Source of the DNA: Hyphomicrobiales bacterium
GTDB taxonomy: Bacteria > Pseudomonadota > Alphaproteobacteria > Rhizobiales > Rhizobiaceae
Assembly (NCBI GenBank): GCA_900473685.1
Contig: UCNE01000009.1
Location: 124,001-188,000 of the forward strand
Length of the DNA: 64,000 nt
Reading direction: 5' to 3'
Made by a program: the position numbers and the translations under genes. Below are positions 50,768 through 59,611 of the stretch, one piece after another. The notes under the pieces are model-generated. The model saw only the letters and a program-made list of their open reading frames with translations, had not been told where the DNA came from and searched no databases. Each line of letters opens with the position of its first letter. Position 1 is the first letter of the stretch.

Positions 50768-52039
50768 TCAGTTGCGGATGACCGGATTGCTGATCACCGT
50801 TTCGGGTTTTGACAGCCGGAAATCGTCCACTCGCCCCGCCGGGGCTTCGGCGACTTCGCCCTTTTCGACGAGACGGTCGCGCGGGCTCTTGCCGTTGCTG
50901 GTCAACACGGCCCCGCCACCGAGCAGAGTGGCGCTGCCGTCAAGTTCGGGATCGGTAAGGCCGATCGGCTGGGTCTGGATGATATCTTCGTTGGCAGTGG
51001 GGGCAGCGACGACCAGATCCTTCATGCCGTCAGCACCGGGAATATCCTGGGCCGAGGCGGCTGCATCGCCCAACAGCTTGCGGATGTCCTTCTCCACGTA
51101 GAAGGCAAGCTTGCGCTTGCCGGCCTTGGTGAGGTTGATGCCGTCCGATCCGCGCAGGCGGACCTGCTGGCCGTTGATATCCGAGCCGGTCATGACGAAT
51201 TTCCCATCCTCGTCGACGAAACCATCCCAGATATCGACAAACGTGCCACCGACCTTTTCGGTTTCCGTGCGGAAGATGCCGTTCAGCGTGACCATGTCGG
51301 CGGTCATCGACGTGGACTGGAAAGGCGGCATGCCGACCCAGAGCATGGGCGTCTTGTCCTTGCGGGCAAGGGCAGCGAAAGCGCCGGTCCTGCGGGTGTA
51401 TTCGGCAAGCCAGTTGTCAGTCCGGAATTTTTCCTTCTCGCTGCCGATCGCCATCTGCTGGCGCTCGTTGGCGCCGAGGCTGATGATGATCAGCGCCGGC
51501 TTCGTCTCAGCGATATAGGCGGGCAGGTTTTCCGGCCAGTTGAAATAGTCTTCGCGCACGAGGCCCGACGAGCCATTGGCGCGGGTCTCGATAACGATGC
51601 CGGGGGTCGTCTCGAAGGCAGTCTTCAAGCCGTCACCGAGGCTGCCAGCCATAAAATCGCCGACGACGAGGACCTTTTTGGCGGTCTCCAGCTTTTCGAC
51701 GACGACAGGAGCGGGCTCGGCCGGGGCCGGTTTTGCTTTCTGCTGTGTCTTTCTGACCTTCGGACGTTGCTGCTGTGGTTGTTTTTGCCGCGGCTCGTAG
51801 ATCGGGGCGTCGTCATAAACCGGCGGTGGCTGGCGGCGGCCGAACCCGAACAGCATGTCGAGAATGGTCCGGCGCTCCTGCGCTTGCGCCGGGCGTGGCG
51901 GTTCCATGACGAATGCAGTCAAGCCGATCGCAACGACGATCAGGCCGTTGCACAACCGGTGAAGGCTGTTGCTGCTGTTTCTGCCGCTCATGCACCTGTT
52001 CCGCATCGTTATGGCCTGAAGTCTAAAGTCTCTGCGCAA
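50768..52039 (-). CDS. DUF459 (SGNH-hydrolase-like) exported protein
   Basis: 423 aa; alternative ATGs at 52006 and 51991 would still keep the signal peptide (LIVVAIGLTAFVMEPPRPAQAQ). A proline/glutamine-rich linker (about 70-120) leads to the SGNH-like domain (about 121-320). Block I reads VVGDFMAGSLGDGL, so the usual GDS serine is Phe129, and the block V DxxH reads DGIN (299-302). The block III-like GANERQQ is present. If these assignments are right, the classical Ser-His pair is missing and the protein may not be a normal esterase. It is downstream of the lytic transglycosylase gene on the same strand, hinting at a cell-envelope role. Confidence 0.82.
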   Translation of the reverse strand: MRRDFRLQAITMRNRCMSGRNSSNSLHRLCNGLIVVAIGLTAFVMEPPRPAQAQERRTILDMLFGFGRRQPPPVYDDAPIYEPRQKQPQQQRPKVRKTQQKAKPAPAEPAPVVVEKLETAKKVLVVGDFMAGSLGDGLKTAFETTPGIVIETRANGSSGLVREDYFNWPENLPAYIAETKPALIIISLGANERQQMAIGSEKEKFRTDNWLAEYTRRTGAFAALARKDKTPMLWVGMPPFQSTSMTADMVTLNGIFRTETEKVGGTFVDIWDGFVDEDGKFVMTGSDINGQQVRLRGSDGINLTKAGKRKLAFYVEKDIRKLLGDAAASAQDIPGADGMKDLVVAAPTANEDIIQTQPIGLTDPELDGSATLLGGGAVLTSNGKSPRDRLVEKGEVAEAPAGRVDDFRLSKPETVISNPVIRN

Positions 52040-52130
52040 GCACGCAACGCCTCTCTTTCGAAAGGCGTTGCCGTCAAGAGTGCATCCGGATTGCGCCGCA
52101 AATGAGAGCGCTCAATGCCCTCAATCGCGA

Positions 52131-53351
52131 CTATTTCCGCAGGGCTTTCAGCAGGTGCTGCGTCGGCTCACCGTCGGGGGAGAGGCCATTGCGGTTCTGG
52201 AAGGCCTGGATGGCGGCCTTCGAACCGGAGCCGAAATTGCCATCAACTTCACCGTCGTAATAGCCGAGTTCCTTCAGGCGGGTCTGCAGCTCGAACTTCT
52301 GCTTGATATCGAGCGAACCGTCCGGGCGGCTCCAGGCCTGCTGCATGCCGCCATAGCCGGCAATCTCGTCGGCGAGGAGACCGACGCCGAGGGCATAGGA
52401 GTCGGAGGCGTTGTAGCGCTTGATGACGAAGAAGTTCTTGGTCATCAGGAAGCCCGGGCTGCCATCGCCGCCGGGCATTTTCAGCTCAGCCCGGGCGTCG
52501 CCATTACGGAAACCCTTGCCGTTCGGCCGCGTGAACCCAAGGGCTGCCCATTGGGCAACCGTTTTCGTCTGGCCGGCATACTGGCTGCCGTTTCTCGGCG
52601 GCGCGACCTCATAGCCCCAGGTCTGCCCCGATTGCCAGCCGTTCTTCTTCAACAGGTTGGCCGCGGTTGCCAAGGCGTCCGGCACCGAGTTCCAGATGTC
52701 CTTGTGGCCATTGCCGTCGGCATCGATCGCGTACAGCAGGTAGCTCGTCGGGATGAACTGCGTGTGGCCCATGGCGCCAGCCCAGGAGCCGTTCAGTTCG
52801 CGCGGGGTCACATCGCCGTTCTGCAGGATTTTCAGAGCGGCGATCAGCTGCGTCTTGGCATATTTGGCCCGTTTCGGGTCGGCGTAAGCCAGGGTAGCGA
52901 GTGCGCGCGGCACGTAATGCAGGCGATCGTCCTTTTCCAGGACGGCACCATAATTGGATTCCATCGACCAGATGGCCAGGAGCACGTTCCTGTCGACGCC
53001 GAAATGCTTCTCGAGTGCGGTCAGCGTGCGGCCATGCTTGACCGCCATCTCCTGACCGACCTTGCGGGTATATGGATTGACGCGGCTGTCGATATATTCC
53101 CAGATCTTGCTCTTGAATTCGGGCTGATAGGCAGCTTTTTGCAGCACATCGGGATCGGGCGTCTTCACGCCGGCAAAGGCCTGGCGGTAGGTCGCCTTGG
53201 TAATGCCGCTCTTGGCTGCCGTGGCATAGAAGCTGTTGATCCAGGTCTCGAAGCCCGCGTCAGCCGAGGCTGTCGACGGGGAAAACAGGGCTGCGGCGGT
53301 CATGAACGCGGCGGCAGCACAGCGAAGAAGGGTGTTTCTGGTCTTTGTCAT
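52131..53351 (-). CDS. lytic murein transglycosylase, MltB-like with C-terminal peptidoglycan-binding domain
   Basis: 406 aa with a signal peptide (LLRCAAAAFMTAAALFSPSTASA). The SLT_2/MltB domain spans about residues 35-330; the catalytic Glu is in IWSMESNYGAVL, followed by GSWAGAMGHTQFIPTSYL and TWGYEVAPP. A PG_binding_1 domain ends the protein (LKELGYYDGEVDGNFGSGSKAAIQAFQ). There is no lipobox Cys after the signal, so it is likely soluble in the periplasm. It cleaves glycan strands to give anhydro-muropeptides. It is upstream of the DUF459 gene (91 bases) and divergent from galU. Confidence 0.92.
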   Translation of the reverse strand: MTKTRNTLLRCAAAAFMTAAALFSPSTASADAGFETWINSFYATAAKSGITKATYRQAFAGVKTPDPDVLQKAAYQPEFKSKIWEYIDSRVNPYTRKVGQEMAVKHGRTLTALEKHFGVDRNVLLAIWSMESNYGAVLEKDDRLHYVPRALATLAYADPKRAKYAKTQLIAALKILQNGDVTPRELNGSWAGAMGHTQFIPTSYLLYAIDADGNGHKDIWNSVPDALATAANLLKKNGWQSGQTWGYEVAPPRNGSQYAGQTKTVAQWAALGFTRPNGKGFRNGDARAELKMPGGDGSPGFLMTKNFFVIKRYNASDSYALGVGLLADEIAGYGGMQQAWSRPDGSLDIKQKFELQTRLKELGYYDGEVDGNFGSGSKAAIQAFQNRNGLSPDGEPTQHLLKALRK

Positions 53352-53652
53352 CAGCTGTCGTTTCCGTTGGTCGGCGCTCTGCCAGGATCAAGGTTGACCG
53401 GCGGGGCGCAAATTTACAGTCTTAGAGCCAGCTTCGTGCAGAAGATTCATGCACGTGGGTCCATACTCGGGTGGTTCAGCCCTAGAGGCAACCGCCAGAA
53501 CCCGGATGTTACGAAAATGAAGTCAACAAATTCTTTACCATGAATGGGTGGTGCCGTCTTCCTTCGTAAAAAAATAGCAATTTGCTGTTTATTCCCTATT
53601 GATACAAACCCTAACCGATTTAAATCACAGTGCCGTGATCCTGGAGATGTCA
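53352..53652. other. divergent promoter region between transglycosylase and galU
   Basis: About 300 AT-rich bases with no gene. A-runs and TTTGCTGTTTATTCCCTATTG near 53580 suggest the galU promoter, but no pair of boxes at proper spacing convinced me. Confidence 0.4.
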
Positions 53653-54540
53653 ATGACTGACAAGCGTAAAGTTCGTAAAGCCGTTTTCCCCGTCGCTGGC
53701 CTTGGAACCCGGTTCCTGCCCGCGACCAAAGCCGTTCCCAAGGAAATGCTGACCGTCGTCGACAAGCCGGTGATCCAGTATGTGGTGGATGAGGCGCTGA
53801 ATGCAGGCATCGAACACCTGATCTTCGTTACCGGCCGCAGCAAGCATGTGATCGAGGATTACTTCGACATCCAGGTCGAACTGGAACAGACCCTTCGCGA
53901 ACGCAACAAGACGGCCGAACTGACGCTGCTTGAAAGCATTCTGCCGGTTGCCGGCAGCACCAGCTTTACCCGTCAGCAATCGCCGCTCGGTCTCGGCCAT
54001 GCGGTCTGGTGTGCGCGCGAACTGGTTGGCGACGAGCCTTTTGCGCTGCTTTTGCCTGATATGATCATGCAGGCTGAAAAGGGCTGCCTCAAGGGCATGG
54101 TCGAGCTCTACGAACAGAGCGGCGGCAACGTCATCGCCGTCGAGGAATGTGCCCCCGACCAGACCCATAAATACGGTATCGTCGGCGCGGGCGAAAAGGT
54201 CGGCGATGGGTTCAAGATCACCAAGATGGTCGAAAAGCCGCCGCAGGGCACGGCCCCGTCCAACTTCTTCATCAACGGCCGCTACATCCTGCAGCCGGAA
54301 ATCTTCTCGATCCTCGCCACCCAGGAGCGCGGCGCCGGCAACGAGATCCAGCTGACCGACGGCATGCTGAAGCTTGCCCAGACCCAGGATTTCGCAGGCT
54401 ACCATTTCCGCGGCAACACCTATGACTGTGGCATGAAAGAGGGCTTCATCCTGGCCAACGTTGCGTTTGCCCTGGCGCGCGGCGATATCAGGCCGGGCGT
54501 GGAAGGCCCGTTGAAGACTTTGCTTCAGGGTCTGAAATAA
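53653..54540 (+). CDS. galU: UTP-glucose-1-phosphate uridylyltransferase
   Basis: GalU makes UDP-glucose for exopolysaccharide, lipopolysaccharide and cyclic glucan synthesis; in Sinorhizobium the homologue is ExoN. 295 aa from [16 protein letters not shown], with GGAG six bases before that ATG; upstream ATGs at 53599 and 53647 are weaker. Motifs: [43 protein letters not shown], and [10 protein letters not shown]. It shares glucose-1-phosphate with the Pgm-GlgC branch. A strong terminator follows. Confidence 0.95.
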   Translation: MTDKRKVRKAVFPVAGLGTRFLPATKAVPKEMLTVVDKPVIQYVVDEALNAGIEHLIFVTGRSKHVIEDYFDIQVELEQTLRERNKTAELTLLESILPVAGSTSFTRQQSPLGLGHAVWCARELVGDEPFALLLPDMIMQAEKGCLKGMVELYEQSGGNVIAVEECAPDQTHKYGIVGAGEKVGDGFKITKMVEKPPQGTAPSNFFINGRYILQPEIFSILATQERGAGNEIQLTDGMLKLAQTQDFAGYHFRGNTYDCGMKEGFILANVAFALARGDIRPGVEGPLKTLLQGLK

Positions 54541-54557
54541 GCCAGTCGATCGACAAA

Positions 54558-54593
54558 AGAGCCCGCTGACGAAACCGTCAGCGGGCTCTTTTT
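54558..54593 (+). terminator. strong rho-independent terminator of galU
   Basis: AGAGCCCGCTGAC pairs perfectly with GTCAGCGGGCTCT, followed by five T. It may work both ways, also ending the convergent beta-barrel gene, since A-runs flank the other side. Confidence 0.9.
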
Positions 54594-54614
54594 GTTTCTT
54601 ACCGGTTTTCCGGA

Positions 54615-56084
54615 TCAGCGCCGCAGTGTCAGACCGACGCCGACGCGGGCGATGTTGGTCGAAGGGCTGCTATCCCGTGTCGTATGCTCGTAGCTGACAT
54701 CGCCGGTCAAGGCGAGGTAACGGTTGAGATCCCAGGTGAGGCCGGCGCCTGTCAGCCAGACTTTTTCGTCATCCGAATTGCCGCTGGGGAAATTGCGGAA
54801 TGTCAGGCTGTTCGATAGCCGTGCCACGAGAGCGGTGCGCAGCTCATGGGTTGCCCGGCTGCTCAGCGTATAGACCATGGCACCGCTTTCCCCCGGGGTC
54901 GTCGATGGATCGAGACCGGTGGAGACGCCATAGGCGATGTTGGTACCGCGCTGCGGTGACCAGTTGATCGTGCCATCAACGGTGAAGCCCCTCAACTCAT
55001 CGAGGCGGTCATCGTCGAACCTGTAGGTCTGATAACCGAGCGCGACCTCGCCGTTGAGCTTCTCGCCAAGATCGGCCTCGATACCAGCGCGGGCGCCGTA
55101 GCTGTCATAGGATCGCTCGTACCCGAGCATGTCTTTCCGAAGGTCGTAAATCGACTTGCCGGCCGATGCCTCGATGAAGGGAATAAGCGCGGGCGAAAGC
55201 TCGTAACCGACCCGTACGGTGATAGCGCCCGCATTGCGGTTTCGATCCTTGCGCGACAGGCTGCCGCCGTTCTCAAGTTCCACGTCGCCATAGGTGTATC
55301 GATCGAAATCGACCTTGGCGGACCCCCGCAGGATACCGAAATCGCGTTCTATCCCGGCGCCGAGCGAATACTGGTTGACGTCGGACTGGCTAGTCGCCCT
55401 ACTGATGGCGTTTGGATCGGACGAATCCTCGCGCTCGAAATGATATCCGGCCTTCAGTGTCGCGGTTGTCTGCTCGGAGAGATCGAGCCGCAGGGCCGCT
55501 TCAAGGTCGGCGGTGGGTTCGGTTTCGCCGGAGCCGGAGACATTGCGCTGCCATGTACCTTCGCCGGTAACCGTCAGCTGGTGGCGGGACCAGTCGGAGG
55601 TGAGCGTGCCTTTCAGGCCGGTCTCGAGATAGCTGCGGTTTTCCTTCGAGTCGCCGGTCTTGTTGCTCTCGAAATTGTAGGTCTGGCCGAGCGTCGGCTT
55701 CAGGGTGAAGCTACCCAGGCGAATACCCTGCGCATCGTTGCGATCGATATCGAGCTGCGACCGGAGGCCATCGACGGTATTTTCGCGCAGGTTGGTGCGG
55801 GCCATGTCCTCATCGACCGTCGGGTCGTTGAGCAGCGGTTCGCCGGCATCGGTGCTGATGGAGCCGGTGGTGATCGCTGCATCCTGCGCCGGCGTGGCGC
55901 CAGGAAGCGTTACGGCATTTGGCGTGGTTGTGTTGCTTGCTGCCGTGCCGTCCGTTGCGGGAAGAAGGGCCTGAGCGGAGAGAGTTTGCGGCAAAAACAA
56001 CGCACAGCCAGCCATCAACCAGGCCGCAGCAGCTGCCGGGCGCGGGAGGCTCGTCCTCTTCGTGCGTGGATAGAATGGCGTCAT
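54615..56084 (-). CDS. outer-membrane beta-barrel protein
   Basis: 489 aa with a signal peptide (AAAAAWLMAGCALFLPQTLSAQA). A low-complexity linker (about 35-95, rich in T, A and D) is followed by alternating amphipathic strands with aromatic residues up to a C-terminal phenylalanine-poor but strand-like end (IARVGVGLTLRR). Typical strand pairs include TATLKAGYHFERED, NQYSLGAGIERDFG and GEVALGYQTYRFD, giving perhaps 14-16 strands. It fits the outer-membrane beta-barrel type annotated in rhizobia near polysaccharide genes; porin or export function is unknown. It is convergent with galU. Confidence 0.78.
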   Translation of the reverse strand: MTPFYPRTKRTSLPRPAAAAAWLMAGCALFLPQTLSAQALLPATDGTAASNTTTPNAVTLPGATPAQDAAITTGSISTDAGEPLLNDPTVDEDMARTNLRENTVDGLRSQLDIDRNDAQGIRLGSFTLKPTLGQTYNFESNKTGDSKENRSYLETGLKGTLTSDWSRHQLTVTGEGTWQRNVSGSGETEPTADLEAALRLDLSEQTTATLKAGYHFEREDSSDPNAISRATSQSDVNQYSLGAGIERDFGILRGSAKVDFDRYTYGDVELENGGSLSRKDRNRNAGAITVRVGYELSPALIPFIEASAGKSIYDLRKDMLGYERSYDSYGARAGIEADLGEKLNGEVALGYQTYRFDDDRLDELRGFTVDGTINWSPQRGTNIAYGVSTGLDPSTTPGESGAMVYTLSSRATHELRTALVARLSNSLTFRNFPSGNSDDEKVWLTGAGLTWDLNRYLALTGDVSYEHTTRDSSPSTNIARVGVGLTLRR

Positions 56085-56178
56085 CTGCCGAATGCCCGGA
56101 AATCCGTTTACCAGTGTTGAGCAACCGTAAACGGATGTGGTTAACCATTCCTTTCCGAAATGGCATTCGGCTTTAATT

Positions 56179-56637
56179 TCAGGCGCTTTCGACGATCAGG
56201 TGGCTGCCGCTGCTGCCGGTCACCTTGATGCGGCTACCAGCCGGCAGGTCCGGTCCGTTGATGGGCCAGGTGGTCGCGTCGAGCCGGATCCGGCCACGCC
56301 CTTCGATGATCGGCTGTTCCAGCACGGCGGTGCGGCCGATGAGGCGGGCGCCGCGCTGGTTGAGCAGCGGTTCGTCCGATGTGTTGCCCGAGCGGGCAAG
56401 GATCCGGCGGCCGATGAAGACGGCGGCAACGGAGAGAACGGCGAAGAATACCAGTTGTGCCTGCCAGACCCAGAAACCGGCTTCCCACAAGAGCAGCGAG
56501 AGAGCGCCGGTCAGAATGGCGGCGATGCCGATCCAGACGAGAAAGACGCCTGGCGCGACAACTTCGGCTGCGAGCAGCAGGAGGCCGAGCACCCACCAGC
56601 TCCAGGGACCAAGTTCGAGGATGATGCGCTCGATCAT
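56179..56637 (-). CDS. NfeD family membrane protein
   Basis: 152 aa: three hydrophobic segments in the first 80 residues (WSWWVLGLLLLAAEVV, GVFLVWIGIAAILTGALSLLLW, LVFFAVLSVAAVFI) and a C-terminal OB-fold domain (AVLEQPIIEGRGRIRLDATTW ... AGSRIKVTGSSGSHLIVE). This is the short NfeD form without a protease domain. Such proteins pair with SPFH proteins in membrane microdomains. It starts 3 bases after the QmcA stop, so the pair is co-translated. Confidence 0.9.
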   Translation of the reverse strand: MIERIILELGPWSWWVLGLLLLAAEVVAPGVFLVWIGIAAILTGALSLLLWEAGFWVWQAQLVFFAVLSVAAVFIGRRILARSGNTSDEPLLNQRGARLIGRTAVLEQPIIEGRGRIRLDATTWPINGPDLPAGSRIKVTGSSGSHLIVESA

Positions 56638-56640
56638 CGA

Positions 56641-57651
56641 TCAGCCTTCCTGCTTGGCCGTATCGAACGGGTTGCGGACGGGAGCCGTGCGCGGCGTCAC
56701 CTGGCGCGCCGGGGCAGGTGTATCGCCGCCGCCATTGCCGAACACTTCGCGGGCAATCGCACCGATGCCGCCGAGCGAGCCGATCAGCGACGAGGCTTCC
56801 ATCGGCATCAACACGATCTTCGAATTTGGCGCGGTGCCGATCGAGGCCATGGCTTCGGTGTATTTCTGGGCAACGAAGTAGTTGATTGCCTGCACGTCAC
56901 CGGCGGCGATGGCTTCCGAGACCATCTTGGTGGCCTTGGCTTCGGCCTCGGCCAGACGTTCGCGGGCTTCAGCGTCGCGGAACGCGGCTTCGCGCTGACC
57001 TTCAGCCTGCAGGATGGCCGACTGCTTGGCGCCTTCGGCGCGCAGGATCTGGGCATTACGCGAACCTTCGGCTTCCAGCACCTGGGCACGCTTCTCGCGT
57101 TCGGCCTTCATCTGGCGGGCCATGGCATCGACCAGATCCTTCGGCGGCTGGATATCCTTGATCTCGACGCGGGTCACCTTGATGCCCCAGGGGCCGACGG
57201 CTTCATCGACCACATGCAGCAGCTTGTCGTTGATGATCTCGCGGTTGGACAGCAGTTCGTCGAGGTCCATCGAACCCATGACGGAACGGATGTTGGTCAT
57301 TGTCAGGTTGAGGATGGCGCTTTGCAGGTCGGATACCTGGTAGGCGGCCTCTGCGGCATTCAGCACCTGGTAGAAGGCGACGGCATCGGCAGCGCAGCTG
57401 GCATTGTCGCGGGTGATGACTTCCTGCGTCGGGACGTCGAGCACCTGTTCCATGACGTTCATCCGCGCGCCGATCTTGTCGATGAACGGGATGATGATGT
57501 TGAGGCCGGGTTCAAGCGTGCGCGTGTAGCGCCCGAACCGTTCAACGGTGTAGCGGAAGCCCTGTGGCACTGTCTTGATGCCTGCGAAAAGTACAAGAAT
57601 GACGAGTACGACGAAGGCAATGACGACGATATCCAGTCCGGCCAGGGGCAT
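56641..57651 (-). CDS. qmcA: SPFH/band-7 membrane protein (QmcA/paraslipin)
   Basis: 336 aa. An N-terminal membrane anchor (LDIVVIAFVVLVILVLFAGI) is followed by the band-7/SPFH domain (about 25-200; VERFGRYTRTLEPGLNIIIPFID) and a coiled-coil rich in Ala, Glu and Arg (about 190-260; EGQREAAFRDAEARERLAEAEA). The C-terminus is a flexible Pro/Ala tail. QmcA-type proteins form large ring complexes in the inner membrane and associate with NfeD partners and FtsH-type proteases. It is first in the qmcA-nfeD operon and divergent from queC. Confidence 0.9.
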   Translation of the reverse strand: MPLAGLDIVVIAFVVLVILVLFAGIKTVPQGFRYTVERFGRYTRTLEPGLNIIIPFIDKIGARMNVMEQVLDVPTQEVITRDNASCAADAVAFYQVLNAAEAAYQVSDLQSAILNLTMTNIRSVMGSMDLDELLSNREIINDKLLHVVDEAVGPWGIKVTRVEIKDIQPPKDLVDAMARQMKAEREKRAQVLEAEGSRNAQILRAEGAKQSAILQAEGQREAAFRDAEARERLAEAEAKATKMVSEAIAAGDVQAINYFVAQKYTEAMASIGTAPNSKIVLMPMEASSLIGSLGGIGAIAREVFGNGGGDTPAPARQVTPRTAPVRNPFDTAKQEG

Positions 57652-57807
57652 GGGGGTGATTCTCCCTTAAAGGTTTGTTTCGCGTACTCTACGCAACCCT
57701 CGTTCAGAAGTCAGCGGATTTTCCCATTCACAAAGCGGGTTCTTTGGCTTAAAGAGCGCCATTCGCTTACCGGTCGCAGCCTACCCGGTCAAAACAAGGA
57801 CTAAGAT

Positions 57808-58518
57808 ATGAAAACCATCGTGATCTGCTCCGGCGGATTGGATTCCGTTTCGCTTGCCCACAAGGTGGCAGCCGAACATACGCTTGCAGCGCTTCTCTCC
57901 TTTGACTACGGCCAGCGCCACAAAAAGGAGCTGGATTTTGCTGCCGCCTGTGCCGAGCGGCTGAACGTGCCGCATCACATCATCGATATCAGTGCGATCG
58001 GCGCACATCTCACCGGCTCGGCGCTGACCGACGATATTGCTGTTCCCGACGGGCATTATGCCGAGGAAACGATGAAGGCGACGGTCGTGCCCAATCGCAA
58101 CGCCATCATGCTGGCTGTCGCGTTTGGGGTTGCCGCCGCGCAGAAGGCCGATGCCGTCGCAACCGCCGTGCATGGCGGCGATCACTTCATCTATCCCGAT
58201 TGCCGGCCGGGGTTCATCGATGCTTTCCAGGCCATGCAGAACCACGCGACGGAGGGTTATGCGGCCGTCACGCTCTATGCGCCTTATGTGAACGGATCGA
58301 AGGCCGACATCGTCGCTGATGGTGCCAAGAATGGCACGCCGTTTGCCGAAACCTGGTCCTGTTACAAGGGTGGGGCGCGTCATTGCGGACGATGCGGCAC
58401 CTGCGTCGAGCGTCGCGAGGCCTTTCACCTGGCAGGCATTGCCGATCCGACGGACTATGAGGATGCCGATTTCTGGGTCTCTGTCACCGGCGGATTTTCT
58501 GCCACGGAGGTGAAGTGA
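57808..58518 (+). CDS. queC: 7-cyano-7-deazaguanine (preQ0) synthase
   Basis: QueC converts 7-carboxy-7-deazaguanine to preQ0 with ATP and ammonia, in queuosine synthesis. The 236-aa protein has the PP-loop CSGGLDSVSLAH at the N-terminus and the zinc-binding cluster of cysteines near the end (SCYKGGARHCGRCGTC). Its stop codon TGA shares a base with the queD ATG. First of a queC-queD-queE operon; the 156-base gap to qmcA holds the divergent promoters. I see no preQ1 riboswitch there. Confidence 0.95.
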   Translation: MKTIVICSGGLDSVSLAHKVAAEHTLAALLSFDYGQRHKKELDFAAACAERLNVPHHIIDISAIGAHLTGSALTDDIAVPDGHYAEETMKATVVPNRNAIMLAVAFGVAAAQKADAVATAVHGGDHFIYPDCRPGFIDAFQAMQNHATEGYAAVTLYAPYVNGSKADIVADGAKNGTPFAETWSCYKGGARHCGRCGTCVERREAFHLAGIADPTDYEDADFWVSVTGGFSATEVK

Positions 58519-58874
58519 TGTTTCGCATCAGCAAGGAGTTTCACTTCTCCGCCTCGCACCAGCTCACCAGTCTTCCCGCCGATCATCAATGCGCGCGGCT
58601 GCATGGGCACAATTATGTAGTCGTGGTGGAACTGGCAGCCAAAGAGCTGAATGAACATGGTTTCGTGCGCGACTATCACGAATTGTCGCCGCTGAAGCGC
58701 TACATCGACGAGAGCTTCGATCATCGTCACCTTAACGACGTCTTCGGCCATGACCGGGTGACGGCGGAGTGTCTGGCGCGCCATTTCTACGACTGGTGCA
58801 AGACGCACCTGCCAGAAACGGCTTCGGTGAAGGTCAGCGAGACGCCCAAGACCTGGGCGGAGTACCGGCCGTGA
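58518..58874 (+). CDS. queD: 6-carboxy-5,6,7,8-tetrahydropterin synthase
   Basis: QueD converts dihydroneopterin triphosphate to 6-carboxytetrahydropterin, the second queuosine step. 118 aa with the PTPS-fold zinc histidines in FSASHQL and RLHGHNY, the catalytic Cys in DHQCARLHG, and the [14 protein letters not shown] ending that contains the conserved Glu. A GGAGG site precedes the ATG, which overlaps the queC stop. A GTG one codon upstream is unlikely. Confidence 0.95.
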   Translation: MFRISKEFHFSASHQLTSLPADHQCARLHGHNYVVVVELAAKELNEHGFVRDYHELSPLKRYIDESFDHRHLNDVFGHDRVTAECLARHFYDWCKTHLPETASVKVSETPKTWAEYRP

Positions 58875-59611
58875 CGGCCAGTTCGAAAGCCGCCACCATC
58901 CGTGTGTCGGAGATGTTCGGTCCGACGATCCAGGGCGAAGGCGTGTTGATCGGCCTGCCGACCGTTTTCGTGCGCACCGGCGGCTGTGACTACCGCTGTT
59001 CGTGGTGCGATAGCCTGCACGCGGTTGACAGCCGTTACCGCGACGACTGGACGCCGATGACGCCGGAGGCGGTGTGGGATGAGGTGAAGCGGCTTTCCGG
59101 CGGCGTGCCAGTCACGGTCTCCCTGTCGGGAGGCAATCCGGCGATCCAGCCGCTCGGCGCGCTGATCAAGCTTGGACATCGCGACGGCTACCGTTTTGCG
59201 CTCGAAACGCAGGGCTCGGTGTCGAAGGATTGGTTTGCCGATCTCGATGTGCTGGTTCTCAGCCCCAAGCCGCCGTCCAGCGGCATGGAAACGGATTGGG
59301 CGCTGTTTGATGGCTGTCTCGAGGCCGCAGGCGGACCGCCGGAAACGGTGCTGAAGATCGTTGTGTTCGACGAGGCGGATTATGCCTATGCCCGCGATGC
59401 AGCGGCGCGCTATCCGCAACTGCCCGTCTATCTGCAGCCGGGCAACCACACGCCGCCGGGTGGTGACGAGGTGGATGCGGGCATCGATATGGACGGCATC
59501 GCCGAACGCATGCGCTGGCTGGTCGATCGGGTGACGCAGGATCGCTGGTTCGATGCCCGTGTGCTGCCGCAGCTGCATGTGCTCTTGTGGGGCAACAGGC
59601 GCGGGGTTTAG
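58871..59611 (+). CDS. queE: 7-carboxy-7-deazaguanine synthase (radical SAM)
   Basis: QueE rearranges 6-carboxytetrahydropterin to 7-carboxy-7-deazaguanine. I place the start at GTG 58871 ([17 protein letters not shown]; 246 aa), overlapping the queD stop by four bases; a frame from 58769 would overlap queD by 100 bases. The 4Fe-4S cluster motif is CDYRCSWCD, with FGPTIQGEG before it and [10 protein letters not shown] after it. The 3' end overlaps the convergent hemH stop by four bases. Confidence 0.93.
   Translation: MTASSKAATIRVSEMFGPTIQGEGVLIGLPTVFVRTGGCDYRCSWCDSLHAVDSRYRDDWTPMTPEAVWDEVKRLSGGVPVTVSLSGGNPAIQPLGALIKLGHRDGYRFALETQGSVSKDWFADLDVLVLSPKPPSSGMETDWALFDGCLEAAGGPPETVLKIVVFDEADYAYARDAAARYPQLPVYLQPGNHTPPGGDEVDAGIDMDGIAERMRWLVDRVTQDRWFDARVLPQLHVLLWGNRRGV

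Noticed and set aside
57652..57807. preQ1 riboswitch upstream of queC
   Set aside because: No preQ1-I core (AGAGGTTCTAGC-like with A-rich tail) or preQ1-II/III pattern could be found in the 156-base gap.
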